From CAVSWT01 sp963731745 (GTDB taxonomy: Bacteria; Bacteroidota; Ignavibacteria; Ignavibacteriales; Ignavibacteriaceae), in NCBI GenBank assembly GCA_963731745.1, contig CAVSWT010000017.1:1-64000 (forward strand): a DNA stretch of 64,000 bases, written 5' to 3'. The position numbers and the translations under genes are program-made. This document shows positions 34,342 to 44,380 of this stretch, piece by piece; the first letter of the stretch is position 1; each line of letters opens with the position of its first letter. The notes beneath the pieces were generated by a model. That model ran no database searches and had not been told where the DNA came from. It saw nothing but the letters and a program-made list of their open reading frames with translations.

Positions 34342-36918
34342 TTAAAACTTCTTTTTAAATAGATCTTTCAGTTTATCTTTAACCTTTTCTTCAACCTTTT
34401 TCTTTACCGTATCTACTTTACTTTCAACTTCTTTTTTAACTTCTTCTTTTTTCTGTTCAATCTGCTTGTTTACTTCTTTCTTAACTTCTTCAGTAACTTG
34501 TTTTTTTGTGTCTTCAACAATATTGCCTGCCGAAGTCGTAACTGTAGGTGAATCAACTGTTCCTTTAATATTCGCTTTTACTTCAACACTGTTTGCAGTA
34601 ATTAATTTAACATCTTTTTTAAGTATGCTGCTAATTGCTTTGTTGCCTTCATTTTTTAATTTGGTTGCCGGGACATTAACACTCATTACGTAATCAATAG
34701 ATTTATCCAATCCGTTTGAGCCGGATAAGGTTACTTTATTACCAAGTACCGTGTAACTGAAAGGAGAAATATAAAATCTTCCTTTTGTGATGGTGAATGT
34801 TGTATTAATATTATTTAAAGAAGGATTCTGCAATTCTTTTATATTCAATTTATCGCCAACAACTTCAAAAGGTTTAAATCCTTTTACTGCAGCATTCGGA
34901 ATATTCAATGAGCCTTTGCCGTTGAAAGAATCCCAAATCGGCATCATTTGATTATCAAGCTTTGTCGTCATTGATAAAGAAGAATTGAATTTACCTTCAA
35001 CATATTTTGCCATTGGAGCAATTTGACTAACCGTTACAAAATTTTCGTATGCGTCTTTAATTTCCAGGTTTTTAATATTTAAGTTAAATAGGATATTTGG
35101 TGTTTCACCTTCAGCCATTGCGTAGTAACCATCAGCTACAATCGTTCCACCCAATGTATTCATGCTTACGTTTTTCAATGTTAATTTTTGATTCGCAATA
35201 ACCATCGTTCCTTTAACATCAGTTAAATTCAAATTATCAAAAATTATTTTTTTGAAATTTGCATTCATTGTAAAATTTATTTTATCCGGAATGGCAACTG
35301 CCTGAAGTTTACTTGTATCCTTCGTGCTGGTTTTTGCAGCAGCTTCATTATCATTTGTCATGAAGGGATTCAAATCAAAATAGTTTGATGATAAATTTAA
35401 ATTGCCTTTTATTGTTCCGTCACTTAACACATAAGATATCATATTTTCAATTTGGCCGGACGCACTTAAATCATTTTTCCCGATTGTCATTGCGAAATTA
35501 TTTAGCGTAAATTGTTTGGGTGTTAAATTAAGAGAGGCTTTGCTGATCTTTACTTCATCTTTGAGTTGCTTGCCGGCATACACAAAATTGGTAAGACTCA
35601 TGTTTCCATTTGCAGAAATATTTTCAAGAGTTTTTGTATCTGCGTTCGCCATTGTTCCTTTGGCTTGAAAATCAGCATCAATAATTCCTTCCAGCTTTGA
35701 AACCCCTTCCATATAAATAGCATTTTTCAAATTAGCTAAATTTATTCTGCCTTTCATTTTTGTATCAACATAAGGAGCGGTCGTCGGAGTTTTAACAACG
35801 AGAGTCGCATCAAAAGGTTCGCTGCCAAGCTCCATATGAAACTTCTTCATATTAATAATTGTATTGTCTGCGGTGCCGCCGGAATTTGTAATATCAAGCT
35901 GCATCACAACATTGTTAACCGGTGTTGGAAGTTTTGGATATTGGAATTTTCCATTATCCACATTTAAATTAATATTAAATGAAGGTAGATGATTTTCAGA
36001 ATAAGTGCCTTTAACTTCACCTTTAAGGCTCATCTTACCGGAAGATTTTATATCATCAAAATTATTGGAATAAACAGCCGGTATAAGTGAAATAATGTCT
36101 TTAAAATCATTATCGGCAGAAGCAAAATTTATATCCATCGAGATATTACTGTCCGGCATTGCAAAGCTGCCGTTAAAATTTAGTTTTAAATTATTGAGGC
36201 GAAATTCATTTTCTTTAAAGGTGAATTTTTTATTCTGCATATCCGCTGCAATATTCATCTTAGCTTCAAGATTAGCTTTGTTCAAATATTTTATTCCGCT
36301 TTTTTCAAAAGAGAGCTGCCCGATAGTAGTGTTTGTTTCAAGTGTAAAATTATTTGAGCTGAAATCACCGCTTCCTTCATGATTCAAATCTCTTATAATC
36401 ACTGTCATATTTGATTTTTGGTCAAGATAAGCGATGCTTCCATTTTCGATCGAGTACCTTTTTAATGCGATCGTCATTCCGCCCGAAGAAGTTGTATCTG
36501 TTTTCGCTTCTTCTTTAGCTCCAGGTTTTGTGATGTTGTAATTTGCGGTAGAGTCATCAATAGAATAAACAAAAATTTTAGGTTCATTTAGAGTAATTCC
36601 TTCTACTTTTATTTTATCACCGCCGATCACACTCCACACATCAACAGTCGCTTGAAATGAATTTAAACTAACTAAAGTATCGCCTTCAAACGGAGCTTTA
36701 TTTACTATAGTTAAACCATCAAGGCTTAAGCTTAAATTTGGGAAATGCGAGAAAAAATTCAGCCCAACATCTTGAAAGTTTAAAGTTGCATTTAAATTTT
36801 TGTTCGCTTCCTTTTTAACTATCTCAGCAATTTGTCCTTTAAAGAAAAATGGAAGGATTATTAAAAGTGCAATAAAAATTATTACTACTATTCCGATTAT
36901 TTTAAATGTTTTTTTCAT
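34342..36918 (-). CDS. AsmA-family inner-membrane/periplasmic protein
   Basis: An 858-residue protein with one N-terminal membrane helix (~6-27) and a long periplasmic body of beta-rich AsmA repeats. AsmA and its relatives form bridge-like lipid-transport proteins between the membranes. Typical strands are seen (LNATLNFQDVGLNFFSHFP, GFKPFEVVGDKLNI). The AsmA C-terminal region is at ~640-780. The last ~55 residues are a Lys/Glu-rich helix (VKKEVNKQIEQKKEEVKKEV), predicted coiled coil, which I do not know as a family feature. Start ATG at 36918. Transcribed alone. Confidence 0.88.
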   Translation of the reverse strand: MKKTFKIIGIVVIIFIALLIILPFFFKGQIAEIVKKEANKNLNATLNFQDVGLNFFSHFPNLSLSLDGLTIVNKAPFEGDTLVSLNSFQATVDVWSVIGGDKIKVEGITLNEPKIFVYSIDDSTANYNITKPGAKEEAKTDTTSSGGMTIALKRYSIENGSIAYLDQKSNMTVIIRDLNHEGSGDFSSNNFTLETNTTIGQLSFEKSGIKYLNKANLEAKMNIAADMQNKKFTFKENEFRLNNLKLNFNGSFAMPDSNISMDINFASADNDFKDIISLIPAVYSNNFDDIKSSGKMSLKGEVKGTYSENHLPSFNINLNVDNGKFQYPKLPTPVNNVVMQLDITNSGGTADNTIINMKKFHMELGSEPFDATLVVKTPTTAPYVDTKMKGRINLANLKNAIYMEGVSKLEGIIDADFQAKGTMANADTKTLENISANGNMSLTNFVYAGKQLKDEVKISKASLNLTPKQFTLNNFAMTIGKNDLSASGQIENMISYVLSDGTIKGNLNLSSNYFDLNPFMTNDNEAAAKTSTKDTSKLQAVAIPDKINFTMNANFKKIIFDNLNLTDVKGTMVIANQKLTLKNVSMNTLGGTIVADGYYAMAEGETPNILFNLNIKNLEIKDAYENFVTVSQIAPMAKYVEGKFNSSLSMTTKLDNQMMPIWDSFNGKGSLNIPNAAVKGFKPFEVVGDKLNIKELQNPSLNNINTTFTITKGRFYISPFSYTVLGNKVTLSGSNGLDKSIDYVMSVNVPATKLKNEGNKAISSILKKDVKLITANSVEVKANIKGTVDSPTVTTSAGNIVEDTKKQVTEEVKKEVNKQIEQKKEEVKKEVESKVDTVKKKVEEKVKDKLKDLFKKKF

Positions 36919-37194
36919 AATAAATTAATGAAGTGTGATTAATAATATTGACTTTGCTTTTTTGATAGATTAAATAAAATAATTTTTAATAACAATTATA
37001 ATTTAACATAATTTTTACAGATGCGAACTTAAATTATTAGTTTTTAGGGACTTTCAGCAGCTTCTTCATGAGAGGTAGCGCACATTTAAAATTATAAATT
37101 GTGATATACTAGCATTTTATTTTCCTAAATTATTATCATTGTGAACTAAGACTGAAATAAAAATGTATGTAAGACGAGAGAAAGATTTACATTA

Positions 37195-37935
37195 ATGAAA
37201 TTAAACCTGCCAAAATTAATTGCTTATAGAAAAGGCGATAAATGGGGCTTTTGCAACAAAGACCGAAAAATTATTATCCCGATTAAATACGATGAGGTTG
37301 GTGTTTTTGTTGAAGGATTTGTTAGAGTGAGTTTAAATAGTAAATGGGGTTTTATTAATGAATCGGGAAATGAAATAACTGATATAGTGTATGACGATGT
37401 AGAAGATTTTGATAATGGCTTCGCAAAAGTAAATATGGGAATAAAAAAGAAAGGCGAAGATACGGTTGTATTCGGCGGTAAGTGGGGAGTTATAAATACT
37501 GATGGAAAGGAAGTTATTCCAATTCAATATCATCAAATCGGAAAATATCATGAAGGATTATTTCCGATTATGCTTAATAACAAGTGGGGGCTAATAGATA
37601 AAAAAGGCAAAACTATTGCACCGATCAAATACGAAAAGCTAGCTGAGTTTAGAGAAGGGCTGGTCTCGGTAATGATGAACGGCAAATGGGGTTTCATAAA
37701 CACCGAAGGCAGAGAAGTTATTCCAAATAATTATACTGAAGTCGGACAATTTTATAATGGAATAGTAAAAGTTGGATTGAACGGCTGGTGGGGTTTTATT
37801 GATAAAAACGGAAAAGGAATTACTCCAATTAAATATGATGATATAAAAGACTTTGACGAAAATTTAGCTTACGCAAGAATAAATGACCGCTGGGGATTTA
37901 TTGATAGGAATGGGGTTGAATATTTTGAGGAGTAA
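37195..37935 (+). CDS. WG-repeat protein
   Basis: A 246-residue protein made almost wholly of seven WG repeats (KWGF(C/I)N-D/E-G-K...I-P-KYD pattern, about 34 residues each: KWGFCNK, KWGFINE, KWGVINT, KWGLIDK, KWGFINT, WWGFIDK, RWGFIDR). WG repeats form a beta-rich fold whose ligand is unknown. No signal peptide, so probably cytoplasmic. Start ATG at 37195, with weak GAGAAAG upstream. Ends before a minus-strand terminator. No partner gene in tandem. Confidence 0.85.
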   Translation: MKLNLPKLIAYRKGDKWGFCNKDRKIIIPIKYDEVGVFVEGFVRVSLNSKWGFINESGNEITDIVYDDVEDFDNGFAKVNMGIKKKGEDTVVFGGKWGVINTDGKEVIPIQYHQIGKYHEGLFPIMLNNKWGLIDKKGKTIAPIKYEKLAEFREGLVSVMMNGKWGFINTEGREVIPNNYTEVGQFYNGIVKVGLNGWWGFIDKNGKGITPIKYDDIKDFDENLAYARINDRWGFIDRNGVEYFEE

Positions 37936-38067
37936 TAAAGTTTAAGTTAAGAGAAATATTTAAACATCTGAAAAAAACAGCTTAATGGTGAATAGAAAGC
38001 TGCTTTGGATATGGGAAATAATGACCAGAAGCCGATGAGTAATTAATCTTTTTGATATATAAAACAA

Positions 38068-38088
38068 AACTACCTTGGAAGGGTAGTT
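38068..38088 (-). terminator. terminator of the decayed T9SS gene
   Basis: On the minus strand AACTACC-CTTCCAA-GGTAGTT is followed by TTGTTTTAT. It lies 40 bases past the stop of the pseudogene at 38128. Confidence 0.6.
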
Positions 38089-38127
38089 CCGTTTATAATA
38101 GATATTATTTTGGAGTGTCGTAAAATT

Positions 38128-41100
38128 CTATTTTAGCAGAACTAACTTTTTTGTAGAAACAAAATCATTAACCTTCAATTGATATAAGTAAACTCCACTA
38201 GCTAAGTTGCTTGCATTAAAATTTACATTATATCTCCCAGTGCCTTTGTTTTCATTTACAAGCGTCGCTACTTCTTTTCCCAACACATCATAAATTTTTA
38301 GAGTTACAAATCCGTCTTTTGGAATTTGATAATTTATGGTTGTGGTTGGGTTGAAGGGGTTAGGATAATTTTGTGCTAGAGCATAAGTCGTTGGGGCTCC
38401 CAAATCCATAACATCCAAATTACTAAAAACAGTTTTATTTAAAGTTTCGTTTCCTTCATTAAATTTTTTTACAAGCAATAAATTAGAACGCTGAACATTA
38501 AGACGTGCTTTGATATTATCAGCAATGTTTGCAGAATCACCTGCAACTAATCGCGGTGAAATTTTTTCTATTAAATTAGTTTCCAGTGAGATTTTTATTC
38601 TTACAGTTTTGCCTGCTAGCACCATTTGCATTTAATGAATATGCCGGTGCTCTGATAGAACGGGCATTTGCTGAATTAAGATTTTCATTTTTTATTTGAG
38701 CTATTACTTTGCCTGTTGCATGATCAATTAATTCAAGCTTATAATTAACAAAACCATCTTTGCCAAGATTTTTAGCTGCTTCCACAGAATCTACAAACCC
38801 AGATTTCTCTGAAAAAACTATTTTTGAATTTTCATTTAGCTGGAATGGTTCGGTAATCAAAACATCATTTAAGCTTTTCCAATTTTCCATAATCCAATTC
38901 ATCCGATGCATCTACGAATCCAATATTTTTCCCTTCCACATTTTAGTCATCGAATCTATAACTAAATGTTGCGGCGCCGTTGTTAATCGTAAACCCCCTG
39001 CCTTCTGCAAAATTAGGAGCTTCTTTACTTAAAGGGTTGAGTGTCCCGGAAGTATTGAAATAATAAGGAGAGGAAAAAGGATAAAATGATGAAACATACA
39101 TGTTTGAATGGTCTGAACCGGCACCATTACCAGCTTGAACATATTGGCCTGATGTACTCAAATTAGAAATGCTGCTGGTTACAGGCAAGCCATTATCAAA
39201 ACGAATTGATTTATTTGACCAGCCTTGACTTGGATGCTGACTCCAAACAGCAAAGCCGCTATAATCGCTTCCTCCTCCTCTAGATAATTGAGCAAGACTT
39301 TACATAATCACCATAATAATAGAGTGTTGATGTCCCGTACTTCTTAAATACTATATATGTTGATATTCAATCCAGCAGGACGAATAATCACCGTTCGGAA
39401 GAGAGACAATTGAAGGATTGGAGTTAACGTTAGCATTATATGATATCAACCCATCATCTATTTGTCCATATTCCCAATAAAAATACCATCTTTGTAAAGA
39501 TATAAGTAATGACTATAGATTTTTCCCGGGGATCCCTGCTGGCGTATAAAATTAACTCCTATATCGATTGGATACTGGGATCCACTGACATTTGTGTATT
39601 TAATGTACTGGCATTAGTTCCAATAATAATTCCCCCGCTTAGTTCAACATAGCCAAAAGGGCCGCAGTATGCTTCACTGATATCTTCTATGTGCCCTACG
39701 ATCATGTTAATTCCCTGAGAACAAACTTCCGCTAGAAGTCTTTCTTTCAAACGTTACAAAATAAGGCGGAAAACCTTCATTGGGTAATGCGAGATTTGGA
39801 TTTGCATTTATACTATATGCATCTGAAGGTTCAGTATGTAATGTTCTAACATAAGATACTGGGGTGGGAACCTCAGATAAAGCTATATCTTGATTAAACA
39901 TCTTTCCCATAATTTTATAATGCGAACTGTAAAGCTGCTGCCATACAACACCAATGAAGTTATACTGATTAAGTGAATTTTTAGAATAAGCAATGGAAGG
40001 ATTTTTTCCACCGGCAGTACCGTCTAATGGCTTTCCATTATTTCCAAGAATCCAACTACTTCCATTATTACTAGAGTGTTCTACCCAAACGTGCGCCAAT
40101 GCTTGTATATACTTGATGCAGCCATGTTATGCCGCCTGACTGCGTTTCGATTAACTTACGCTGGCTATTATTGGAAAAAGCGGACGCATCGTTGGAAAGA
40201 TGCGAAACTTTTAAATTTGCTTTTATTGTAGTGGAACTTGTACTTGTAAATACAACCCCTGTCTCGGATGCGTTGGCATCTTCAAATGAAGCGTTGTTTG
40301 AAGGATCTGAGCTCCAGTTTTGCAAATAAACATTCCTGGTCCCTAATGTTCCGCCAAAATCTATTGATTGAGGCGCTTGTATTGAATAATATGGCGGAAT
40401 CCATAAAGGTGGACCTCCTTGATTTAAGAAAATTCCTCTGTAGCTATTCCCACCATAGTATCTCGTGTCAGGATAAAATGGAGATGAACGGGAGACAAAA
40501 ATAGCTCCATCCATTCCTCTATTCCTCCGGCTATATCCGTAATTTGGATCTTTATAATCTATCAGCCAGGATCTTTTAAAATATATATTACCTGCACTTG
40601 TAGAACTACTCTCTAAAAAGTAATTTTTTATTGTAATAGGAGTATATATAGGATTGAACATTGCAGTAACATTATAATTTTGGGTGCCTACATTCTGAGT
40701 GCTAAAATTAGTTACGTTTGTAATATTCTGATACTGAAAATATTTTTGAGAGCTTATAATATTAGTATCTGCATGGAAAAGATAAGGTTGATTTTTATTA
40801 AGGTAAAAATCATATGGAGCTGTAAATCTTGGTGAAAAGCTTGAACCCTGTCCCAATGCAACAGTACCGACAGGAGTTACGCCGTCAGATTTAAGCTGCT
40901 GAAAATTGGCATCTATCTCATTCCATGGATAAGTTTGCGAAATACTCGAAACAGCCCACGTAGTATTGAGCAGTGTAAATTGTCCATAGGTATATTTGAT
41001 TGTCACATCAGGAGATCCGTATCCCTGATTGCAATCTGGATTTATGAATGTAAAATAGCAATAATAATTATCTATTCTCAAATAGTAAGTTCCAGGTGTT

Positions 41101-41380
41101 ATCGGATACCAGAGGGAATCATGAGTAATTGTTCCTTGAACATTACAGTACAGTACGTCAAATACTCCATTAACACCAGGATCAAGATTTGTAACTCCAT
41201 CTCTATATTGTTCATAATAGAAGCCATGAGATTTATATAGATATACACTTGCACTCCTTGGCTTAAAAGTATAAGTATTATTGTCAAATTCTAATACTTG
41301 CAAACCAATTTCCCAGGGCATTGAGTATGAAACCTTACTTACTAAAACCGCTATAAAAAGCAGTAAAACTATTTTTTCAT
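38128..41380 (-). pseudogene. decayed secreted protein gene with T9SS sorting domain
   Basis: The remains of a ~1080-residue surface protein. The original start is ATG at 41380 with GAAGGGA upstream, followed by a signal peptide that is thrown out of frame after codon 3 because the A run (complement of 41372-41377) has six rather than seven bases. A 416-codon frame follows (41321-40071), then at least four more frame changes (near 40071-40099, 39707-39750, in 39188-39559 and 38911-38943, and 38576-38631). The last frame encodes an intact T9SS domain (YPNPFNPTTTI to KKLVLLK). The number of lesions exceeds anything else in the window, so real decay is likely. Confidence 0.85.
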
Positions 41381-41493
41381 TTTAATTTCCCTTCTTTTAA
41401 AATCATTTTGATATAATTTTAAATGCAAATCAATAAGGCATTCCTTTAAAAGGATGTTAGCTACTAAGTTCAGTTTATTTGCAAGCATGAGAG

Positions 41494-41522
41494 ACAATGT
41501 GTCAGCATTGTCTCTCTTTTTT
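41494..41522 (+). terminator. orphan intrinsic terminator on the plus strand
   Basis: An 11-bp perfect stem (GAGAGACAATG / CATTGTCTCTC) with a six-base loop, followed by TTTTTT on the plus strand only. Both flanking genes are on the minus strand and no plus-strand gene precedes it. Confidence 0.65.
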
Positions 41523-41567
41523 CTGAAATATTTTTAGGAGGTGGTCTATCCATTAATAATTCATTCA

Positions 41568-42818
41568 TCATCTTCTTCCAATAGTTAAAACGGCAGAATT
41601 GCCTTCATTACCAATCATTACAACAATATTATCTTTCACATCCAATCCTTCATAATTACCACTTGATAGTGCAGCTTCATTGTATGTTTTCCACATCACT
41701 CCATTGAAATGTGAACACAAACCATAACCGCCAACAGACCATACATTATTCATTGATGTTCCTCTTACTCTGAATTTAAATAACTGTGGGAGATTTTCTT
41801 CTTTCCATTTATCATTTACTCTTACAAACAATCCTTCTCCGCCTGCATAAATCTTATTTGTTGTATTAAACCAGACAGTATATAATTCTCTATTTCCTGC
41901 CCAGCCTATGGTATCTACATTTGTACCCTGAATTCTTAAAAATTTTTTATCACTGCCGCTGCCAAAATTGTAAGCTGAGCAAAGAACAATATGATTTCCA
42001 TTGTAATCTGTTGTTCCCCATATATCATTTATATTTAATTCTGTCCCGCTTTCTATCTTCTGCCAGCTTCCGTTTTTATAATGAGCTATTTTGCCTAAAT
42101 TACCTGATATAAAAAAATTATTACTGCTTGCACCCCAGATTTTGTTGATTTGATATGGTCCCCAAACATTTGAAGAAATAAGAACTTCATTAAATTTCAT
42201 ACCATCCCAATGTAAAATACCGTTTCCGCAAAACACAATATCATTTAATGCAAAAGAATATATTGATTGTATTGGGTGATAATATGCTTGCCCTTGATAA
42301 TAATATGGTATCCTTTTTAATTCCCAAGTATTTCCGTCCCAATGGATTGCATTGTAAATATTCGAGTCAACCTGCCCCGTGGAATCAAAAACAAATATGG
42401 TTCCCACTGCCCAAATATCATTCTCATTTACTATGGCAACATCTTGAAGGTTGCTGCTTGCCGCTCCGCCAAATGTTAAAGTCTGCCAGCTATAATTACT
42501 GCTGGCTGTATCAAGAGTTGTAACAGTAATCTTGCTGCTAGTTTCATTATTTATTATTGCCTGGTATGTATAGGTTTTTTTCGGCAGCAGTAAATCTTCA
42601 TAAATTGTTTGAGTCGAAGTTGTAAGTGTAAACCTCTGTACTTCTTTATCATCACGGTTTAGTATTATTTCATTTCCGGTTTGCCCGGTTACGTTTATCC
42701 AGGCTTCAGTACAGGAGACATCTTCAACATCAATTTGCAGGTTGTTGTTTGGCTCGGTTGTGTTGCAGCTATAGTTTAAGACAAAAATAATGCAGATAGG
42801 TAATAATAATTTTCTCAT
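41568..42818 (-). CDS. lipoprotein with beta-propeller-like repeats
   Basis: A 416-residue lipoprotein, signal peptide ending at lipobox NYSC (Cys18), then a fibronectin III-like domain (~28-100) and about 300 residues of repeats of the type (A/L)xxIWGxSxNxxFxxG and NNVWSVGGYG. These form a propeller-like array, often labelled glucosyl transferase-like by homology without catalytic support. Function unknown, probably an outer-leaflet binding protein. Start ATG at 42818. The upstream region contains a short palindromic repeat. Confidence 0.75.
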   Translation of the reverse strand: MRKLLLPICIIFVLNYSCNTTEPNNNLQIDVEDVSCTEAWINVTGQTGNEIILNRDDKEVQRFTLTTSTQTIYEDLLLPKKTYTYQAIINNETSSKITVTTLDTASSNYSWQTLTFGGAASSNLQDVAIVNENDIWAVGTIFVFDSTGQVDSNIYNAIHWDGNTWELKRIPYYYQGQAYYHPIQSIYSFALNDIVFCGNGILHWDGMKFNEVLISSNVWGPYQINKIWGASSNNFFISGNLGKIAHYKNGSWQKIESGTELNINDIWGTTDYNGNHIVLCSAYNFGSGSDKKFLRIQGTNVDTIGWAGNRELYTVWFNTTNKIYAGGEGLFVRVNDKWKEENLPQLFKFRVRGTSMNNVWSVGGYGLCSHFNGVMWKTYNEAALSSGNYEGLDVKDNIVVMIGNEGNSAVLTIGRR

Positions 42819-42886
42819 GTTTAATAGATCTCCCTTTCCAATTTCTTAATTTTTAATCAAAGCAATTCTTTATACAAAAAAATCAG

Positions 42887-42905
42887 CCTGCCTACCGCAG
42901 GCAGG
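42887..42905. repeat. short GC-rich palindrome
   Basis: CCTGCC-TACCGCA-GGCAGG: a six-base arm on each side of a seven-base loop, GC-rich inside AT-rich DNA. It resembles small dispersed REP-like palindromes. Only one copy was noticed in this window, so its repeat status is not established. Confidence 0.35.
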
Positions 42906-43200
42906 TATAATTACCCAATTTTAAAAATTTAAGAAAAACGATTTTTGACAAAGAAGATTTTAATTATGCATTGGAATATTAAAACTGAAGCGGCAAAATT
43001 TGGCAGGTTTTTTATTTTCTCCCACATTCTATACCCCATATTAGCAGTGAATAATTTTTAATACGGAATAAACTTGCATAAAAGAATAGCAACAGTCAAA
43101 TTAAATTTTTATTAAACTCATTAAGTCTTTGTAAAATATTGTATTGAAAATTTAAGAATTTCTTAAATCATTGTACGATAAAAATAAAAAGCCATTTCAC

Positions 43201-43241
43201 TAAAAAAAGATGACATCTTTTTCGGAAGGATGTCATCTTTA
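43201..43241 (-). terminator. intrinsic terminator of a remnant minus-strand gene
   Basis: A 12-bp perfect stem AAAGATGACATC / GATGTCATCTTT. On the minus strand it continues into TTTTTTTAGTG. It sits just after the stop of the remnant at 43286. Confidence 0.75.
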
Positions 43242-43285
43242 TATTCTCTACCTTGGACAAGAAAATGGATTATTTTTATTAAATT

Positions 43286-43527
43286 TTATCCTTGCGGCTG
43301 TGTTGGCGTTTCTGTTGTTTCAGTTTTTTGCTGTCCGCCTCTATCTATTATGGTTCTTACTGATTTATACTGGTTATAAAAGTTTGCATTTTCTCTGCTT
43401 AACGATTCTGCAAAGCTGTCAACCTGGTCCTCAAGTATCTTTTTAATTTCATCAAAAAGCACATCAAGATTTTTTGTCTCCCACTCTCGTCAAAATACAG
43501 TTTTACTTTTGCGTCTTCTTTTAGGTT
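43286..43527 (-). pseudogene. truncated unknown gene with a frameshift
   Basis: The minus strand encodes NLKEDAKVKLYFDESGRQ and, one base off, KNLDVLFDEIKKILEDQV followed by a helical, hydrophilic tail to a stop at 43286. One missing A in the run at 43470-43475 (six instead of seven) joins the two exactly. There is no start, and the frame is closed upstream by a stop at 43528-43530, so only the last ~80 codons remain. A proper terminator follows. The family was not recognised; the helical tail suggests an interaction domain. Confidence 0.6.
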
Positions 43528-43555
43528 TCACATGCTGATAAATCATAGGATCATT

Positions 43556-44326
43556 TTACTTTGTTAATTTCTGCAGCATATCTTTTGCATTTTCGTTGTC
43601 AGGATTCAGCTCAAGTGACTTTTTGTAATTTTTGATAGCGTTTTCTTTATCTCCCTTAGCCATATAGGCTTCAGCCAGACTATCATAAACATTAAATGAA
43701 TTTGGATATGATTCAACATTAACTTTGAAAATTTTTATTGCCTCATCAACATTTCCATTTTGTAATAATTGGTAACCGAATGTATTTAATTCACTTTCCT
43801 TAAAATTATAATCGTCAGGATGATTCTTTTTTAAATCATAATATTTTTTTATAGCAGCATCAATTCCGCCATTAATTATTTCATCCACTAGCGCATCTGT
43901 AATCGGCGTTTTTGGTTCACTTACACTTAACAATTCAACATCAAAAATTAAAGTTGAATTTGGAGGAATCGCATCGCCGGCGCCTTTATCACCATAAGCC
44001 AAATCGGGTGGAATAATTAATCTGTATTTGTCACCAACATTCATCAAAGCAATTCCTTCATCCCATCCTTTTATAACCTGGCCTTCTCCCAATACAAATT
44101 CAATCGGTTCTTTTCGTTTGAAAGATGAATCAAATACTTTTCCATCCGGCAAATAACCTGTATAATTAACTTCTACGGCTTTATTATTAACTGCATGTTC
44201 ACCATTTCCATTTTCAAGCACAATATATTTTAATCCGCTTTCTGTAGTAACCGTATCCTGGTTTTGAGCATTCACAATAGCTGTAAAAGCGATAACAAGT
44301 AAAAATATTACTGAAAATTTTTTCAT
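43556..44326 (-). CDS. exported FKBP-type peptidyl-prolyl isomerase with TPR repeats
   Basis: A 256-residue protein. Signal peptide ~1-20 (MKKFSVIFLLVIAFTAIVNA). FKBP domain ~25-135 with the active-site pattern VEVNYTGYLPDGKVFDSS, GQVIKGWDEGIALM, YGDKGAGDAIPPNSTLIFDVEL. TPR-like repeats ~185-255 (DEAIKIFKVNVESYPN, ENAIKNYKKSLELNPDN). Speeds cis-trans proline folding of exported proteins, acting in the periplasm or outer membrane. Start ATG at 44326 with AAAGGACAG upstream. Next to the amidase-like lipoprotein gene, 54 bases after its stop on the same strand. Confidence 0.92.
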   Translation of the reverse strand: MKKFSVIFLLVIAFTAIVNAQNQDTVTTESGLKYIVLENGNGEHAVNNKAVEVNYTGYLPDGKVFDSSFKRKEPIEFVLGEGQVIKGWDEGIALMNVGDKYRLIIPPDLAYGDKGAGDAIPPNSTLIFDVELLSVSEPKTPITDALVDEIINGGIDAAIKKYYDLKKNHPDDYNFKESELNTFGYQLLQNGNVDEAIKIFKVNVESYPNSFNVYDSLAEAYMAKGDKENAIKNYKKSLELNPDNENAKDMLQKLTK

Positions 44327-44380
44327 TAACTGTCCTTTTAATTTATCAATATTTAACTGATTAAAATTATTTATAAAAGA

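Larger units (their letters stand above)
42819..43285. other. 467-bp intergenic region
   Basis: Holds a short palindrome (42887-42905) and, at its end, the terminator of the remnant gene at 43286. A 78-codon plus-strand frame from 43210 is low-complexity Leu/Phe and opposes the remnant, so it is not credited. Confidence 0.45.

Noticed and set aside
41494..41522. Inverted repeat read as an insertion-sequence end
   Set aside because: No second copy or transposase was found nearby; the T6 tail makes it an intrinsic terminator.
43210..43446. 78-codon plus-strand frame with hydrophobic residues
   Set aside because: Opposes the remnant gene and its terminator; composition is the complement of a charged helix.
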